From an uncultured Opitutia bacterium (GTDB lineage: Bacteria > Verrucomicrobiota > Verrucomicrobiia > Opitutales > UBA953): a DNA stretch of 64,000 bases. The DNA lies in the NCBI GenBank assembly GCA_903840355.1, contig CAIMFJ010000007.1:62001-126000 (forward strand). Direction: 5' to 3'. Below the pieces are notes generated by a model. That model made no database searches and had not been told where the DNA came from. It saw only the letters and a list, made by a program, of their open reading frames with translations. The position numbers and the translations under genes were made by a program. This document shows, piece by piece, positions 55,301 through 63,888 of the stretch. Every line of letters begins with the position of its first letter. Position 1 is the stretch's first letter.

Positions 55301-56949
55301 TCGGGCCCGATGGTCGTCACGGACGACGTCACGATCTCTTCACGGATACAATCGATGGGAGGATTGGTGACTTGAGCGAAGAGCTGCTTGAAGTAATCGT
55401 AGAGCAACTTCGACTTGTTCGAAAGGACAGCGAGCGGGATGTCGGTGCCCATGGAGCCCATGGCTTCGACGCCATCTTTCGCCATGGGGACTAACAATTT
55501 GCGGAGGTCTTCGAAGGTGTAACCGAAGGCCAATTGACGTTGTAACGTCGTGCTATGGTCAGGACCTGGGACGTTGGGCGCATCGGCGATGTCGGCCAAT
55601 TTAATCAGGTTCTTATTTAACCATTCGCGGTAAGGCTTTTGGGCCGCGATTTGTTGTTTGATTTCTTCGTCGGCGACAATGCGACCTTCTTGCATGTTCA
55701 CGAGGAACATCCGGCCCGGTTGCAAGCGGCCCTTGGCAGCGATGTTAGCGGGGTCGATTTGGAGCACGCCGGCTTCGGAACCCATGATGACGTAGTCATC
55801 TTTGGTGACGTAGTAGCGCGAAGGACGGAGACCGTTACGGTCGAGGGTAGCGCCAATCATCGTGCCATCGGTGAAGACCACCGAGGCGGGGCCATCCCAA
55901 GGTTCCATCAAGCAGGATTGGTATTCGTAGAAAGCCTTCTTTTCAGGGCTCATCGACTCATTGCCATTCCAAGGCTCGGGAATCATCATCATCATCGCCT
56001 CGGGCAAGGAGCGGCCGCCCATGACGAGCAATTCGAGCACGTTGTCGAACATCGCCGAGTCGGAACCATTGGGGTTCACGACGGGGATGACTTTATTAAT
56101 ATCCTTACCAAAGAGGGGGCTTTCGAGCAACGGCTCGCGAGCCTTCATCCAGTTCACATTACCCCGCAGGGTGTTAATTTCACCGTTGTGGGCGATGTAG
56201 TGGTAGGGGTGGGCACGTTCCCAGCTGGGGAAGGTGTTGGTCGAGAAGCGCGAGTGCACCAAAGCCAACGCCGTGTCCATGGAAGGATCGGCGAGGTCAG
56301 GGAAGTAGGGGCCCACTTGCTCGGGCATTAACATCCCCTTATAAATAAGCGTCCGGCACGAAATCGAGCAGGCGTAGTAGTAGGTATCCTTGCCCGAGGC
56401 GCGGATTTGGTAGTGAGCTTGCTTGCTCACGATGAACAGTTTGCGTTCGAAGTCTTGATCGGTGGCGCAGGAGGCGGGGCGACCGAGAATCACTTGGCGA
56501 ACACAGGGTTCGCTCTTCACGGCGGTTTGACCCAAGCTCTTGTTAATCGTGGGGACCGTGCGCCAGCCTAGGACCGTGAGGCCTTCAGCTTGGGCGAGTT
56601 GCGTGAAAGTCTTTTCGCTTTCGGCGCGCACTTTCTCGTCGGGCGAGAAGTAGAGCATGCCCACGCCGTAGTGGCCAGGCTGGGGCAGGGCTTGAATGCC
56701 GATGCTCTTAGCAACTTTGGTGAAAAATCCATGTGGCAACTGGATGAGGATGCCGGCGCCATCGCCAGTATTCGTCTCGCAGCCACAGGCACCCCGGTGA
56801 TCGAGGTTAATCAAAATCGTCAGGGCCTGCTGGATGATATCGTGGGATCGTTTCCCTTTCATTTGGCAAACGAAGCCTACGCCACAGGCATCGTGTTCAA
56901 ATTGAGGGTCGTAGAGACCTTGTTTTTCAGGGAGTCCAGTTTGGCTCAT
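52357..56949 (-). CDS. gltB: Glutamate synthase (NADPH) large subunit
   Basis: GltB transfers the glutamine amide to 2-oxoglutarate. I choose the ATG at 56949 (1530 residues); the six extra residues from 56967 are unlikely. Cys22 in EHDACGVGF becomes the N-terminal nucleophile after a 21-residue propeptide is removed. The class II amidotransferase domain spans to about residue 430, then the central domain, then the FMN-binding synthase domain ([13 protein letters not shown] and [14 protein letters not shown]). The 3Fe-4S cysteines are in [15 protein letters not shown]. The beta-helix GXGXG domain follows ([18 protein letters not shown]). All landmarks are intact. A promoter candidate lies at 57034-57064. 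Confidence 0.97.
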   Translation of the reverse strand: MSQTGLPEKQGLYDPQFEHDACGVGFVCQMKGKRSHDIIQQALTILINLDHRGACGCETNTGDGAGILIQLPHGFFTKVAKSIGIQALPQPGHYGVGMLYFSPDEKVRAESEKTFTQLAQAEGLTVLGWRTVPTINKSLGQTAVKSEPCVRQVILGRPASCATDQDFERKLFIVSKQAHYQIRASGKDTYYYACSISCRTLIYKGMLMPEQVGPYFPDLADPSMDTALALVHSRFSTNTFPSWERAHPYHYIAHNGEINTLRGNVNWMKAREPLLESPLFGKDINKVIPVVNPNGSDSAMFDNVLELLVMGGRSLPEAMMMMIPEPWNGNESMSPEKKAFYEYQSCLMEPWDGPASVVFTDGTMIGATLDRNGLRPSRYYVTKDDYVIMGSEAGVLQIDPANIAAKGRLQPGRMFLVNMQEGRIVADEEIKQQIAAQKPYREWLNKNLIKLADIADAPNVPGPDHSTTLQRQLAFGYTFEDLRKLLVPMAKDGVEAMGSMGTDIPLAVLSNKSKLLYDYFKQLFAQVTNPPIDCIREEIVTSSVTTIGPERNLLDPTPSSAHLIELQTPILTNEELAKLRHVAQGQFRSVTIPTLFDAKSGAKGLEAALDEVCRQASLHIDAGINLIILSDRGVDRNRAAIPPLLAVAGLHHYLIREGKRTKVGLILESGEPREVHHFCTLIGYGCAGINPYLAFETLDDMIRQGLLVGVDHYTACKNYVKAATKGIVKVASKIGISTIQSYLGAQIFEAVGLQEKLVHKYFTGTATRIEGADLIAIAEETLARHRLAYTDRVETAATLQVGGDYQWRNEGEAHLFSPQVIHTLQKAVRTSNYEAFKTYTGLVNNQMQQIFTLRGLLQFKAQKAIPVEEVEPVENILKRFKTGAMSYGSISKEAHESLAIAMNRIGGKSNTGEGGEDPERYTWTNDRGDSKNSAIKQVASGRFGVTSLYLTQSREIQIKMAQGAKPGEGGQLPGGKVYPWIAKVRHSTTGVGLISPPPHHDIYSIEDLSELIHDLKNANRAARISVKLVSEVGVGTIATGVAKAHADVVLISGFDGGTGASPQTSIKHAGLPWELGLAETHQTLVLNKLRSRIAVETDGQLKTGRDVVIAALLGAEEFGFATAPLVTLGCIMMRVCHLNTCPVGVATQDPELRKNFQGDPNDTVNFMRFIAQEVREIMASLGFRTLNEMVGRTDVLEARHAVDHWKAKGVDLSKLLYSPDMGKEVVGRYCTEVQDHGLEKGLDLSVLLEKCQPAIQHGKPVRVELPIRNTHRVVGTILGNEITKKHWHGLPDDTVQLKFKGSAGQSLGAFIPKGVTIQLEGDANDYVGKGLSGGRIVIYPDAKATFKAEDNIILGNVALYGATSGEAFFRGVAGERFGVRNSGVTAVVEGVGDHGCEYMTGGKVVILGSTGRNFAAGMSGGVAYILDEKNDFAVRCNKQMVGLEKPDAADAAELRDLIQRHADLTGSEKAKSVLNNWDATLPKFVKVMPKDYKRVLQAIATAQAKGLSGDAALQEAFEINARDEARVGGG

Positions 56950-57279
56950 TCTTTTTAGTTGGTGCAAAAGTGGTCGAAGTTGACGTTTTTAGGTGTACTA
57001 GCCTTGGCGACTTGAACAGTCGCAAGACCATTAAATCTAGTGGGCAATAATTCCCCTCTGTCAAAGGCAACTTTTCGATTATAAAACGGAAAATTGGGCG
57101 GGGGGAGGTCGCTGCCGAGACGTCCGCAAAGTGGTGGGCTCAGTTTGCCCAATTTTGCTATATTTTATGTAAAAAAACCGTCAGAGGTCATTTGCGGTCC
57201 TAATGGTCACCCCAGGGCGGCTTAATTCGGTCTCTCCCTTGACTTTAGGCGGTATCGCCCCGACTACCTTCGGTGAGAC
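56950..57279. other. Divergent intergenic region between gltB and HEAT/methyltransferase gene
   Basis: 330 bases with no credible coding frame (only one 65-residue shadow ORF on the minus strand). It contains A/T-rich segments (TATAAAA near 57080, GCTATATTTTATG near 57157) and must hold promoters for both genes. I see no riboswitch or large hairpin. Nitrogen-dependent control of gltB would act here, but no NtrC-type site is evident. Confidence 0.6.
57034..57064 (-). promoter_or_regulatory. Possible promoter of gltBD
   Basis: On the minus strand a perfect TTGACA (57064-57059) is followed after 19 bases by TAGATT (57039-57034). The spacing is 2 bases longer than ideal. A perfect TATAAT also lies at 57083-57078 but lacks a good -35 element, so the true start is uncertain. 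Confidence 0.35.
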
Positions 57280-58812
57280 ATGAAAGCCGACAAGGACCTT
57301 TACCGTGAGTTACGTGAATTGCCCGCCCTAGAGCTTTGGCAGGTCCACGTCCCACGGTTTGACCAATTAAGCCCTAAGGAGCGCGGGCAACAGGTCGCCT
57401 TGGTGCGGGCGGTGGGGGTCGTCTTTGCCGATTCCCGTAATCCCGAGATGAAGGCGGCGGTGAAGCAATGGATGAAAGGGCTGCTCCAAGATCCCAACGA
57501 GAAGATTCGTCGGTATGCGGCCGCCGCGATTCCGAAGTTGGGGGGCGATGCGGAAGCGGAGAAGCAGTTATTAAACTTATTAAAAGACCCTCAGAGTGAG
57601 CGGGAGAAGAAGCAAGCCGCCTCGGCTTTAGAGAAAATCGGGGGGCAGGAGACTTTACAGGCCGTCCAAAAAATGGGCGAGAAGTTGGTTTCGGAGCAAA
57701 AGGTGCGGGCGAGCGTCGCCCGACAAGAGGGTCCCAGTTCGATTAAGGTCGATGCACCCATTCCCAAAATCCCGGGTTTAAAAATCCACCTCCGTTGTCG
57801 CACGGGTTTGGAGTCCATTGTCGCTGATGAAGTGCGAGAAGGGGAGTCGCGCCAGGGTAAGTTCCGCGTCTTGGAATTGCGGGCGGCTTGCGTCGTCGTC
57901 GAACCTTTGGCATCTTTTACCTTAGCGGAGTTATACCGCTACCGTTGCTTTGATACCGCGAGTTTTGTCTTGGGAGCTATTTTGCAACCCACGGCAGCCA
58001 CGGCGATTGGCGAGTTAGCCAAGATGATTGCGTCGCCGTTGACGGAGAAGTTGGTGCAAAGTCTAACCGAAGGGGCCTGGCGTTATCGCCTTAGCTTCCT
58101 CTCGGAGGGGAATCACGAAGCAGCGGTTGCTCAAGTCACCGAAGCGGCGTTCGCGCTGAATCCTCGGCTCTTAAATGATGCTCGGCAGTCGCCGTGGTCG
58201 GTGGATGTTTTCTTTAATAAAGACCGCGGTGCCGTGGAGTTACGCCCGCGCCTTAATCCCAATCCACGTCTGTATTACCGCACGCAAGCGGTGAAAGCTG
58301 CTTCGCACCCGCCGTTGGCGGCCTGTTTGGCTCGGGTAGCGGGGAAGCTCGCCAATGAAGTAGTCTGGGATCCGTTCTGTGGCTCCGGGTTGGAGCTCAT
58401 CGAGGCCGCCTTATTTGGCAAAGTCGGGCAAGTGATTGGCACCGACATTGATCCTGCAGCGGTGGCGATGGCGCAGGCAAACTTTCAAGCAGCCCAACTG
58501 ACTTCCACCACGGGCAGTTTTCATGCGGCTGATTTCCGCGAGTATGCGAAGTTCCCTGAACTCGCTCGCGGTCGGGTCTCGTTGGTGATTTCCAATCCCC
58601 CGTTAGGTCGCAAGGTGCGCGTCCCGAATATGCATGGAATGTTTGCGGACCTCTTTAAAGCGGCGTCGGACGTGCTCCGTCCTGGGGGTCGACTAGTCTT
58701 TATTAACCCTCTGCGTTTAGAATCCACGGATCCTAGTTTGCGGCGGGAGTTGCGTCGGTCGGTGGATTTAGGTGGGTATGAATGTCGGTTGGAAATTTAC
58801 CGTAAGTATTAA
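57280..58812 (+). CDS. HEAT-repeat/THUMP-like/RNA methyltransferase fusion
   Basis: The 510-residue protein has an N-terminal section (1-140) of HEAT-like helical repeats (NEKIRRYAAAAIPKLGG, then REKKQAASALEKIGGQETLQAV). From about 165 there is a THUMP-like domain beginning IHLRCRTGLESIVADEV. From about 335 follows a class I methyltransferase of the RlmL/Trm14 type, with motif I VVWDPFCGSGLELIEAAL, IGTDIDPAAVAMAQANF and the catalytic motif SNPPLG (NPPL instead of NPPY). The reaction is probably SAM-dependent methylation of guanine N2 in rRNA or tRNA. The HEAT addition is not part of the usual family and may bind a protein partner. It is not coupled to another gene. Confidence 0.8.
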   Translation: MKADKDLYRELRELPALELWQVHVPRFDQLSPKERGQQVALVRAVGVVFADSRNPEMKAAVKQWMKGLLQDPNEKIRRYAAAAIPKLGGDAEAEKQLLNLLKDPQSEREKKQAASALEKIGGQETLQAVQKMGEKLVSEQKVRASVARQEGPSSIKVDAPIPKIPGLKIHLRCRTGLESIVADEVREGESRQGKFRVLELRAACVVVEPLASFTLAELYRYRCFDTASFVLGAILQPTAATAIGELAKMIASPLTEKLVQSLTEGAWRYRLSFLSEGNHEAAVAQVTEAAFALNPRLLNDARQSPWSVDVFFNKDRGAVELRPRLNPNPRLYYRTQAVKAASHPPLAACLARVAGKLANEVVWDPFCGSGLELIEAALFGKVGQVIGTDIDPAAVAMAQANFQAAQLTSTTGSFHAADFREYAKFPELARGRVSLVISNPPLGRKVRVPNMHGMFADLFKAASDVLRPGGRLVFINPLRLESTDPSLRRELRRSVDLGGYECRLEIYRKY

Positions 58813-58818
58813 ACGGAT

Positions 58819-58855
58819 ACACCCACCCGAAGAAATCAATTCTTCGGGTGGGTGT
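58819..58855. terminator. Long hairpin between convergent methyltransferase gene and ssrA
   Basis: A perfect 16-base-pair stem, ACACCCACCCGAAGAA with its complement, around a 5-base loop. It lies 6 bases after the methyltransferase stop and 6 bases past the 3' CCA of tmRNA. U-runs are weak on both sides, so it may protect or define the ends as much as terminate. Confidence 0.65.
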
Positions 58856-58861
58856 CAGAAA

Positions 58862-59229
58862 TGGTGGAGGTGGTGGGAGTCGAACCCACGTCTTCCGGCC
58901 CTTACGTCGTAACTTCTACATGCTTAGCTTTTTGATTAATCTCGGCCGCGTTTGGGCAAGAGCACCCGCACGACCTATCTGCCTTCTCGCTTACCCCGGA
59001 GATAGCAACTAGAGGAGGGGATCGCCCACGTTAACCAAGCTGAACCAGGGCTGTAGGCGTACCCTGGGGCTTGTCGCAGTAATTAGGCTGCGAGAGCGAG
59101 AACGTTGTCGTTCTCGAACGTAATGGTGTTTTTAGCAGTTATATGCTGCCAATGGGATTTAAGAGGTCACTGACTACCCTCTGCATGCCGTCGCGATATC
59201 TTGGCTGGAATCGAATCCGGAACACCCCC
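58862..59229 (-). ncRNA. ssrA: Transfer-messenger RNA
   Basis: On the minus strand the 5' end GGGGGTGTTCCGGATTCGA and the 3' end GGGTTCGACTCCCACC, followed by the acceptor and encoded CCA, form the tRNA-like domain. Acceptor strands GGGGGTG and CACCTCC pair with one G-T wobble. Length is 368 bases, a standard one-piece molecule. An internal reading frame encodes the proteolysis tag (see separate entry). The RNA rescues ribosomes stalled on broken messages together with SmpB. A hairpin (59239-59262) just upstream of the mature 5' end would be part of a precursor. Confidence 0.96.
59083..59136 (-). other. tmRNA tag-peptide reading frame
   Basis: Reading from GCT at 59136 to the TAA at 59085-59083 gives AKNTITFENDNVLALAA. 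The C-terminal LALAA fits recognition by ClpXP-type proteases. The alternative resume codons nearby would give out-of-frame or stop-containing tags, so this frame is well supported; the exact first codon is inferred. Confidence 0.85.
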
Positions 59230-59376
59230 GAAATGATAAGTCGGTCATTTACGGGTCCGACTGAGAAGGAACACCCTTAAACTTGCTCAATGAGGCGGGG
59301 AAGTCAAGGGGGTGGGTGAGATAAAGATAGTTTAATCTCCACTCTTTTGACCGAAGAAGGTAGGTTGCGAGGGTCC

Positions 59377-60339
59377 ATGAACATCTTCACTGCCGACTTA
59401 GCCCTCGCGATGACTCGCCTGGCTGGCCTGATTTTCTTGGGGTGGTTCATGGCCCGCCAAGGTTGGTTGGGGGCATCGGCACGGCAGCCGTTGATGCGCT
59501 TGGTGATTTGGGTCTTCTTTCCAGCGATGATTTTCAATCGGGTTTGTGGCAACCCGCTGATTCACTCGGGGACGACTGCCCTCCTTTATTTAGGCGTAGG
59601 CTTTGGGATGATCTTTGCGGGGTTTATGGTCGGCCGTCTGGTGGGTAAATTGCTCGGACTGCCAGAGGGAAGTTTGCAACGCACGTTCACGTTCGCGATG
59701 GGGATTAATAACTTTGGTTACCTCGGTATTCCCGTGACCGCAGCCCTTTTCAGTCATGAAGTCGTGGGGGTGTTGTTGGTGCATAATGTAGGCGTTGAAG
59801 CGGCGATTTGGACGGTGGGGGTGGCGTTCTTATCGGGCAAGAAGGGGTGGAAGGGGGTGTCGAATTTAACCCAACCGATGCCCGTGGCCCTCTTGATCGC
59901 GTTGGCTCTGAATTTTACGGGCTTGGATAGCACCGCTCCCGTTGCCTTCTTGGCACAGTTCTGTTACGCCATCGGTGAGTGTGCTATTCCCGTCGGCACA
60001 ATGCTCACCGGTATTTATTTATATGAAACCTTGCACGGCTTTAAACTCATCGCAGAGCCTAAAATCTCTGCGGGTATTGTTTTAGTGCGCTGGATGATCA
60101 TGCCCTGTCTTTTACTTTTGGTGGCGCAGTATGCCATTCACGATGAGGCTTTGCGCAAGGTGATGTTGGTTCAGGCAGCCATGCCGGCGGGTATCTTTAC
60201 GTTCCTGATTGTTGAAATGTTCCATGGTCAGGTTTTGGTTCCCTTACGTTCTGCGGTCCTCACCATGATTTTCTGCCCCGTGGTCACCCCGCTGTGGCTT
60301 TATTGGGGGGCACGTTGGTTAGGCATGTCGGCCTCTTAA
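59377..60339 (+). CDS. AEC-family membrane transporter
   Basis: I choose the ATG at 59377 (320 residues); a TTG at 59347 would add ten polar residues. The protein has about ten membrane helices and the auxin-efflux-carrier (Mem_trans) pattern, including MRLVIWVFFPAMIFNRVCG near the start and the central FAMGINNFGYLGIPVTAALF with the conserved N-x-G-x-x-G/P element. The C-terminal VQAAMPAGIFTFLIVEM is also typical. Bacterial members export or import organic acids such as malate or malonate; the substrate here is not predictable. It stands alone between tmRNA and the lipoprotein operon. Confidence 0.85.
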   Translation: MNIFTADLALAMTRLAGLIFLGWFMARQGWLGASARQPLMRLVIWVFFPAMIFNRVCGNPLIHSGTTALLYLGVGFGMIFAGFMVGRLVGKLLGLPEGSLQRTFTFAMGINNFGYLGIPVTAALFSHEVVGVLLVHNVGVEAAIWTVGVAFLSGKKGWKGVSNLTQPMPVALLIALALNFTGLDSTAPVAFLAQFCYAIGECAIPVGTMLTGIYLYETLHGFKLIAEPKISAGIVLVRWMIMPCLLLLVAQYAIHDEALRKVMLVQAAMPAGIFTFLIVEMFHGQVLVPLRSAVLTMIFCPVVTPLWLYWGARWLGMSAS

Positions 60340-60417
60340 TGAATTTTTGATAAGGCTCAGGTACATCTGATTCTTTACACCGTAAAATCGTTGGTCATCT
60401 TAAGAGCTTCGTCTGCC

Positions 60418-61803
60418 GTGCGTTGCCTTCTGTTCATCTCCGCCCTTTTCCTGAGTGCTTGTGCCTCTTACATGGAGAAAGAGGTGCGAGTTAAAACGGC
60501 GAATGAAGAGGGGGATTATGAGATGGTCGCTCGGGTCGCCGCGGCGTCGGCCGAGAGTTCCTCGCACGATGCGTTGATTTGGAAATTAGAGGAAGGGTTA
60601 GCGTTACGCTCCGAGGGTAAGTTAGCCGAGAGTGCCAAAGTGTTTGAAGACGTGGAGAGTCGTTTCCGTGAAGAAGAAAATAAGCCAGGCTTTTCTGCCA
60701 CCCAGACGACCGCCTCGCTATTAGTGAATGATTACTCGGCCGATTATCCGGTTAAGCCCTATGACCGAATTTACGCTTCGACTTACCAAGCCCTCAATTG
60801 GCTCGAATTGGGTAGTATTGCTTCTGCCCGGGTTTCCGTGAATCGCCTAAGGTTTGTAGAGGAAACCTTTGGTTCTAGTCAGGTTTATTTGCCTCCGAAA
60901 AAAGATGGTAAGTACGACGTTGATAAAGCAGTTAAGAATGAACGTACGCAGGACGGTCTGCGTCGTATTTCTGAAGATCTAACCCCCCTGAGCGAAGAGG
61001 GGACATACGATGATGCTTTGAGTCACTGGTTGCAGGGGATGTTTTACTTACGCTTGGGCGTCGATGGTGCGGATTTAGAAAAAGCCCGGAAAGAATTTAC
61101 AGCGGCGCAAAAGTTGAATCCATCGTGCAAAGTTTTTGCCCAAGAATTGAAGGACGTTGAAGCAACTTTGGCGGGCAAGTCTAAGTCGACCCGCGTGGTT
61201 TATATTCTGGAAGAAACCGGACTCTCACCGGTTTGGCGCGAGCAGCGGATTGACATCCCGCTCTTCGTCGTGGGTGGGCAAGTCCCGTTCGTTTCGGTCG
61301 CTTTACCAGCGATTAAGGCGAACTCGAGTGGTTATAATTTGGGCGTAAAATTGGAAGGACAGCCCGTGAATCTCGAACTCGCTTCTCGTCCTGAGTCCCT
61401 AATCGCGAAGCATTTTCAGGCTGCCTTGCCTGGTATCCAAGCCAAGGCCTTTACGTCTGCTGCCGTGAAAGCCACGGCGAGTTACCTGATTAATAAAGCC
61501 AGCCAAGATAGCGCTAATCGTCAGAATTCAGGCTCTGGAGCGGCACTTTTATCAGTCTTAACTCAGGTGGGTACTTCCGTTTACACCATCGCCACAACCC
61601 ATGCCGACCTCCGGAATTGGACCGGCTTGCCCGCGCGCTTTTGGCTGGCTCGCGTCGAAGCCTCAGCAGGGCAGGTGCTGACCATTGCGGGTCATCCCGA
61701 AAGTAAGTTGACCCTCCCAGACGGGCAGGTTTTGCTTGTGACCGTTAAATCTGCGGGAGAAAATAAGCCTATTAAAATCCGCACCACCATTCTCGTTCCA
61801 TGA
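60418..61803 (+). CDS. COG3014-like outer-membrane lipoprotein
   Basis: The start is uncertain: GTG at 60418 (461 residues, MRCLLFISALFLSACAS) gives a clean lipoprotein signal with lipobox LSAC, while a TTG at 60391 adds nine residues. The mature protein is largely helical in its first 250 residues (TPR-like, for example YQALNWLELGSIASARVSVNRL) and beta-rich afterward. It resembles the COG3014 lipoproteins found beside YcfL and LpoB in several Gram-negative genomes. The next gene overlaps its stop by 4 bases. A role with the peptidoglycan synthase activator LpoB is inferred from this arrangement. Confidence 0.65.
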   Translation: MRCLLFISALFLSACASYMEKEVRVKTANEEGDYEMVARVAAASAESSSHDALIWKLEEGLALRSEGKLAESAKVFEDVESRFREEENKPGFSATQTTASLLVNDYSADYPVKPYDRIYASTYQALNWLELGSIASARVSVNRLRFVEETFGSSQVYLPPKKDGKYDVDKAVKNERTQDGLRRISEDLTPLSEEGTYDDALSHWLQGMFYLRLGVDGADLEKARKEFTAAQKLNPSCKVFAQELKDVEATLAGKSKSTRVVYILEETGLSPVWREQRIDIPLFVVGGQVPFVSVALPAIKANSSGYNLGVKLEGQPVNLELASRPESLIAKHFQAALPGIQAKAFTSAAVKATASYLINKASQDSANRQNSGSGAALLSVLTQVGTSVYTIATTHADLRNWTGLPARFWLARVEASAGQVLTIAGHPESKLTLPDGQVLLVTVKSAGENKPIKIRTTILVP

Positions 61804-62237
61804 AAACTAAACTCTCTCTTCTGGCGCTCGTTTTTGCCTTGTCGTCTTGCACGACAATCATCGAAACCGGCAATAAAATTGAAAAGACTCTTTCTCCGCC
61901 TGACGCGGTGAACTACGTGACCACGAAGCCTGATGGTGGTTTTACGCCCCAGATTAACGATCAACGCTTTGGCGACAAAATTCAAATGCTCGCAGTCCGT
62001 AAGTCCAAATTGGCTTCGGGCTGCATGCAGGTGCAATTTGATTTACGCAACGGTTCGTACTTAGGCCAAACCGTCAACGTGAGCTTTGAATGGCTCGGTG
62101 CTGATGGTTCGATCACTGAACGCCAAGGGAATTGGATGACCACTCCTTTGGAGCCTGGCGCCCTCACGACCATCACCGCCGTGGCCTTAAAGCCTGAATC
62201 CACGGAATGCCGCCTCCGCGTCCTCGCTTCCCGCTAA
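61800..62237 (+). CDS. YcfL-like (DUF1425) lipoprotein
   Basis: The 145-residue protein has a lipoprotein signal (LSLLALVFALSSCTT, lipobox LSSC) and a beta-sandwich body, with MLAVRKSKLASGCMQVQFDLRN and QTVNVSFEWLGADG typical of YcfL/DUF1425. In E. coli ycfL adjoins lpoB, and the same order is found here, which supports both calls. It is translationally coupled to the COG3014-like gene (ATGA overlap) and separated from lpoB by 10 bases. Its biochemical function is not known. Confidence 0.75.
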   Translation: MKTKLSLLALVFALSSCTTIIETGNKIEKTLSPPDAVNYVTTKPDGGFTPQINDQRFGDKIQMLAVRKSKLASGCMQVQFDLRNGSYLGQTVNVSFEWLGADGSITERQGNWMTTPLEPGALTTITAVALKPESTECRLRVLASR

Positions 62238-62247
62238 TTACTTCTCT

Positions 62248-62793
62248 ATGAAAAACACGTTCACTGCTCTTGCTCTTGCTGCCATTCTCGTGGGTTGCGA
62301 TACGCCTGCGACCTACAAGGACGCCGATGGTCGCCAATTGGTCGTCAGCCTTGATAAGGTTGATATCCAAGATTTCGCCACCGCGGGTTCGACGATGTTG
62401 CAGTCGATGGTCACGTCGCCTGCCTTTAACCGTGCGGGTGCGAACCCGGTGCTTCAAGTGGGCCAAATCACCAATGATACGGGCACGAATTTCGACACGA
62501 GCATGTTGCTGGTGAAGATTACCTCGCCTCTCGTGAATGCCGGTCGCGTTCGCTTGCTGGAGAGCGACCCCGTTGCTACGGCAGCCCGCAATAACACGCC
62601 TGGAGCCAGCGTGCCCGTGGCAGACTTCGTGCTTAAGGGTAAGATTTTAGAAGACCGCGCCAAGTCGGGTTCCACGAAGCAATCTTCGTTCGTCTTCCAA
62701 TTAACCTTGGTTGAAGTGAAGACCAGCCTCGCCGTCTGGCAGCAAGAGAAGATTGTGACTAAGCAAGGCACGATGAACTCAATCGGTTTCTGA
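62248..62793 (+). CDS. lpoB: LpoB-like penicillin-binding-protein activator
   Basis: The 181-residue lipoprotein has the signal ALALAAILVGCD (lipobox LVGC). Its body matches LpoB: VDIQDFATAGSTMLQSMVTSPAFN, then PVLQVGQITNDTGTNFDTSMLLVKI, and VADFVLKGKILEDRA, followed by QLTLVEVKTSLAVWQQEKIVTKQG. In E. coli LpoB sits in the outer membrane and stimulates the glycosyltransferase activity of PBP1B. The unstructured N-terminal linker of E. coli LpoB is largely absent here, so the reach across the periplasm would be short. No PBP gene is in the window. Confidence 0.82.
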   Translation: MKNTFTALALAAILVGCDTPATYKDADGRQLVVSLDKVDIQDFATAGSTMLQSMVTSPAFNRAGANPVLQVGQITNDTGTNFDTSMLLVKITSPLVNAGRVRLLESDPVATAARNNTPGASVPVADFVLKGKILEDRAKSGSTKQSSFVFQLTLVEVKTSLAVWQQEKIVTKQGTMNSIGF

Positions 62794-62824
62794 TATACCC
62801 TCGCCAGTCTAACGGTTTTAACCC

Positions 62825-62850
62825 AACCTGCATTTTAACGAATGCAGGTT
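62825..62850 (+). terminator. Intrinsic terminator of lipoprotein operon, overlapping next start codon
   Basis: A perfect 10-base-pair stem AACCTGCATT/AATGCAGGTT with a 6-base loop is followed by GATTTTTT. The ATG of the FAD oxidoreductase gene (62842-62844) lies within the right arm and the U-run codes for its fifth and sixth residues. Confidence 0.8.
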
Positions 62851-63888
62851 GATTTTTTAATCGTGGGACAAGGACTCGCAGGCACGCTGTTGGCTCAAGC
62901 CTGTCGTACCCGAGGAGCTCGGGTGGTCGTAGTGGATAATCGGTGGCGTTCCGCTGCCTCACAAGTAGCCGCGGGCTTGATGACTCCGCTCACGGGCAAG
63001 CGGTTTACCCTGACGCCCGATTACCCACGTTTGTTTCAAAAAGCCCAAGCTGCGTTTTCTAACTTGGGAGTCTTTCAGCTGCAGGACGTTTACCGTCTAT
63101 TTGTCGATGCCGAGCAACGTCAGCGGGCCCAGCGACGCATGACGGAGCCTGACTGTCAGCCTTTCTTGGCTGCTTGGGGTGAGCCAGGCTACCAGCAGGC
63201 TCGCGGGCTCACGGATCAATGGGGTGGGGTGATGTTGCGGGGGGCTTGGGTGCAGTTGCCCAAATTCTTAGCCGAAGCCCGGGCTCAACTCTTAGCGGCA
63301 GACGCGCTGGTTGAGGACGATTTTTCAGTGGAGCAAATGACGTTGGAGAACGGTGCGGTGAGTTGGCGCGGTCTCCGGGCTCGGGGGATTGTGTTCTGTG
63401 ATGGCTACCAGTCTGCGCAGCGTGGCCCGTTTAAATATTTACCTTGGCAGCCCGCCAAAGGTGAAGCCCTCGACGTGATTGCTGATTTTCCCCAGCCACC
63501 TTTCATTCTTAATCGCGATGGCTGGGCTTTGCCGCTCGGTGGTCAACGTTGGCGCACGGGTACCAATTGGGCTTGGAATGAACTCAATGAAATCCCCACC
63601 GAGGTGCAGCGGGAGAAGTTATTGGGACGTTTCCGTGGTTTCTTTGGCAGCGCCGGGAAGGTTGAAGTCACGGCCCACGTCGCCGGCGTTCGACCCTGTA
63701 CGGCCGATAATCACCCGTTCCTGGGCACGCACCCTCAGCACTCGCCCGTGCATTTATTCAATGGCTTAGGCCCACGTGGAACCGTCTGGGCACCCGCTTT
63801 AGCGGAGCAGATGGCGGAGTATTTATTAAAACAGCAGCCGCTAGATGCCGCCTTGGACTTGCAGCGCTTTAACGCGACTTCTTTTTAG
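62842..63888 (+). CDS. FAD-dependent oxidoreductase (D-amino-acid-oxidase fold)
   Basis: The 348-residue protein begins with the FAD-binding motif FLIVGQGLAGTLLAQACRTRG and has the C-terminal GVRPCTADNHPFLGTHP and LFNGLGPRGTVWAPALAEQ elements of DAO-type oxidoreductases. The start must be the ATG at 62842, because a stop codon (62836-62838) is directly upstream in frame and later starts would cut the FAD motif. These enzymes oxidise amines or amino acids; the substrate is unknown. The start codon is inside the terminator hairpin of the preceding operon. Its stop region overlaps the convergent aroQ gene by 20 bases. Confidence 0.8.
   Translation: MQVDFLIVGQGLAGTLLAQACRTRGARVVVVDNRWRSAASQVAAGLMTPLTGKRFTLTPDYPRLFQKAQAAFSNLGVFQLQDVYRLFVDAEQRQRAQRRMTEPDCQPFLAAWGEPGYQQARGLTDQWGGVMLRGAWVQLPKFLAEARAQLLAADALVEDDFSVEQMTLENGAVSWRGLRARGIVFCDGYQSAQRGPFKYLPWQPAKGEALDVIADFPQPPFILNRDGWALPLGGQRWRTGTNWAWNELNEIPTEVQREKLLGRFRGFFGSAGKVEVTAHVAGVRPCTADNHPFLGTHPQHSPVHLFNGLGPRGTVWAPALAEQMAEYLLKQQPLDAALDLQRFNATSF

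Noticed and set aside
55639-56331. 230-residue plus-strand frame antisense to gltB
   Set aside because: Histidine- and valine-rich shadow of the amidotransferase domain of gltB.
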